Source: Whitmania pigra
Taxonomy: Eukaryota; Annelida; Clitellata; Hirudinida; Haemopidae
Direction: 5' to 3'
Assembly: GCA_021613335.1 (NCBI GenBank)
Contig: JAJTWR010000458.1
Span: 1,245,001-1,309,000, forward strand
DNA: 64,000 nt
Positions 52,845 through 64,000 of the stretch are shown one piece after another (the stretch's first letter is position 1; each line of letters begins with the position of its first letter). The position numbers were made by a program, and so were the translations under genes. Below the pieces are notes generated by a model, which was given only the letters and a program-made list of their open reading frames with translations, ran no database searches and was not told the origin of the DNA.

Positions 52845-64000
<11,156 letters not shown>

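Overview
This window is eukaryotic nuclear DNA from an animal. Its genes are split by many short AT-rich introns with GT..AG borders, there are no operons, and the spacers are full of microsatellites and decayed transposons. The gene set (kinectin/p180 relative, NDUFS3, FAM47E relative, large lipid transfer protein) points to an invertebrate. The very AT-rich spacers and long AAT/ATT and GATG arrays would suit a lophotrochozoan such as an annelid, but that is inference.

Layout. 1-19 kb is repeat-rich and gene-poor: a GGAT microsatellite, a 1.8 kb 18-bp minisatellite, a complete but dead hAT transposon (4577-6705, 8-bp target duplication), a 24-bp tandem array, a solo LTR (11893-12423, 5-bp target duplication), non-LTR reverse-transcriptase debris, two more hAT remnants, and an intact single-exon HECT E3 ligase-like reading frame (14915-16156) with broken copies of its parts nearby. 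19-22 kb holds a broken PCF11-like fragment and a putative GT92 glycosyltransferase gene. 22.9-26.1 kb is a nine-exon FAM47E-like gene (588 aa). 26.5-27.1 kb is an antisense jockey-like RT fragment. 28.9-37.7 kb (minus) is a 20-exon kinectin/RRBP1-like gene (1043 aa). 38.8-40.35 kb is six-exon NDUFS3 (261 aa). 41.3-47.4 kb (minus) is a 13-exon cytosolic 5'-nucleotidase-family phosphoesterase (594 aa). 47.4-52.6 kb is AT-rich spacer. From 52.6 kb a TATA promoter drives an apolipophorin/apoB-type large lipid transfer protein gene that runs off the right edge (22 exons, about 1888 codons in the window).

The four long gene models and NDUFS3 were assembled by hand. For each, every exon-exon junction keeps frame and every intron starts GT and ends AG. 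The genes are functionally unrelated. The only clear shared architecture is the divergent pair kinectin-like/NDUFS3 and the convergent pair NDUFS3/phosphoesterase. No unmistakably new system was found. The most unusual items are a triplicated splice acceptor and a duplicated signature exon in the kinectin-like gene, complementary AAT/ATT tracts in two introns of the lipid transfer gene, a basic Arg-Arg-x-Ser cluster in the phosphoesterase tail, and the intronless HECT frame.
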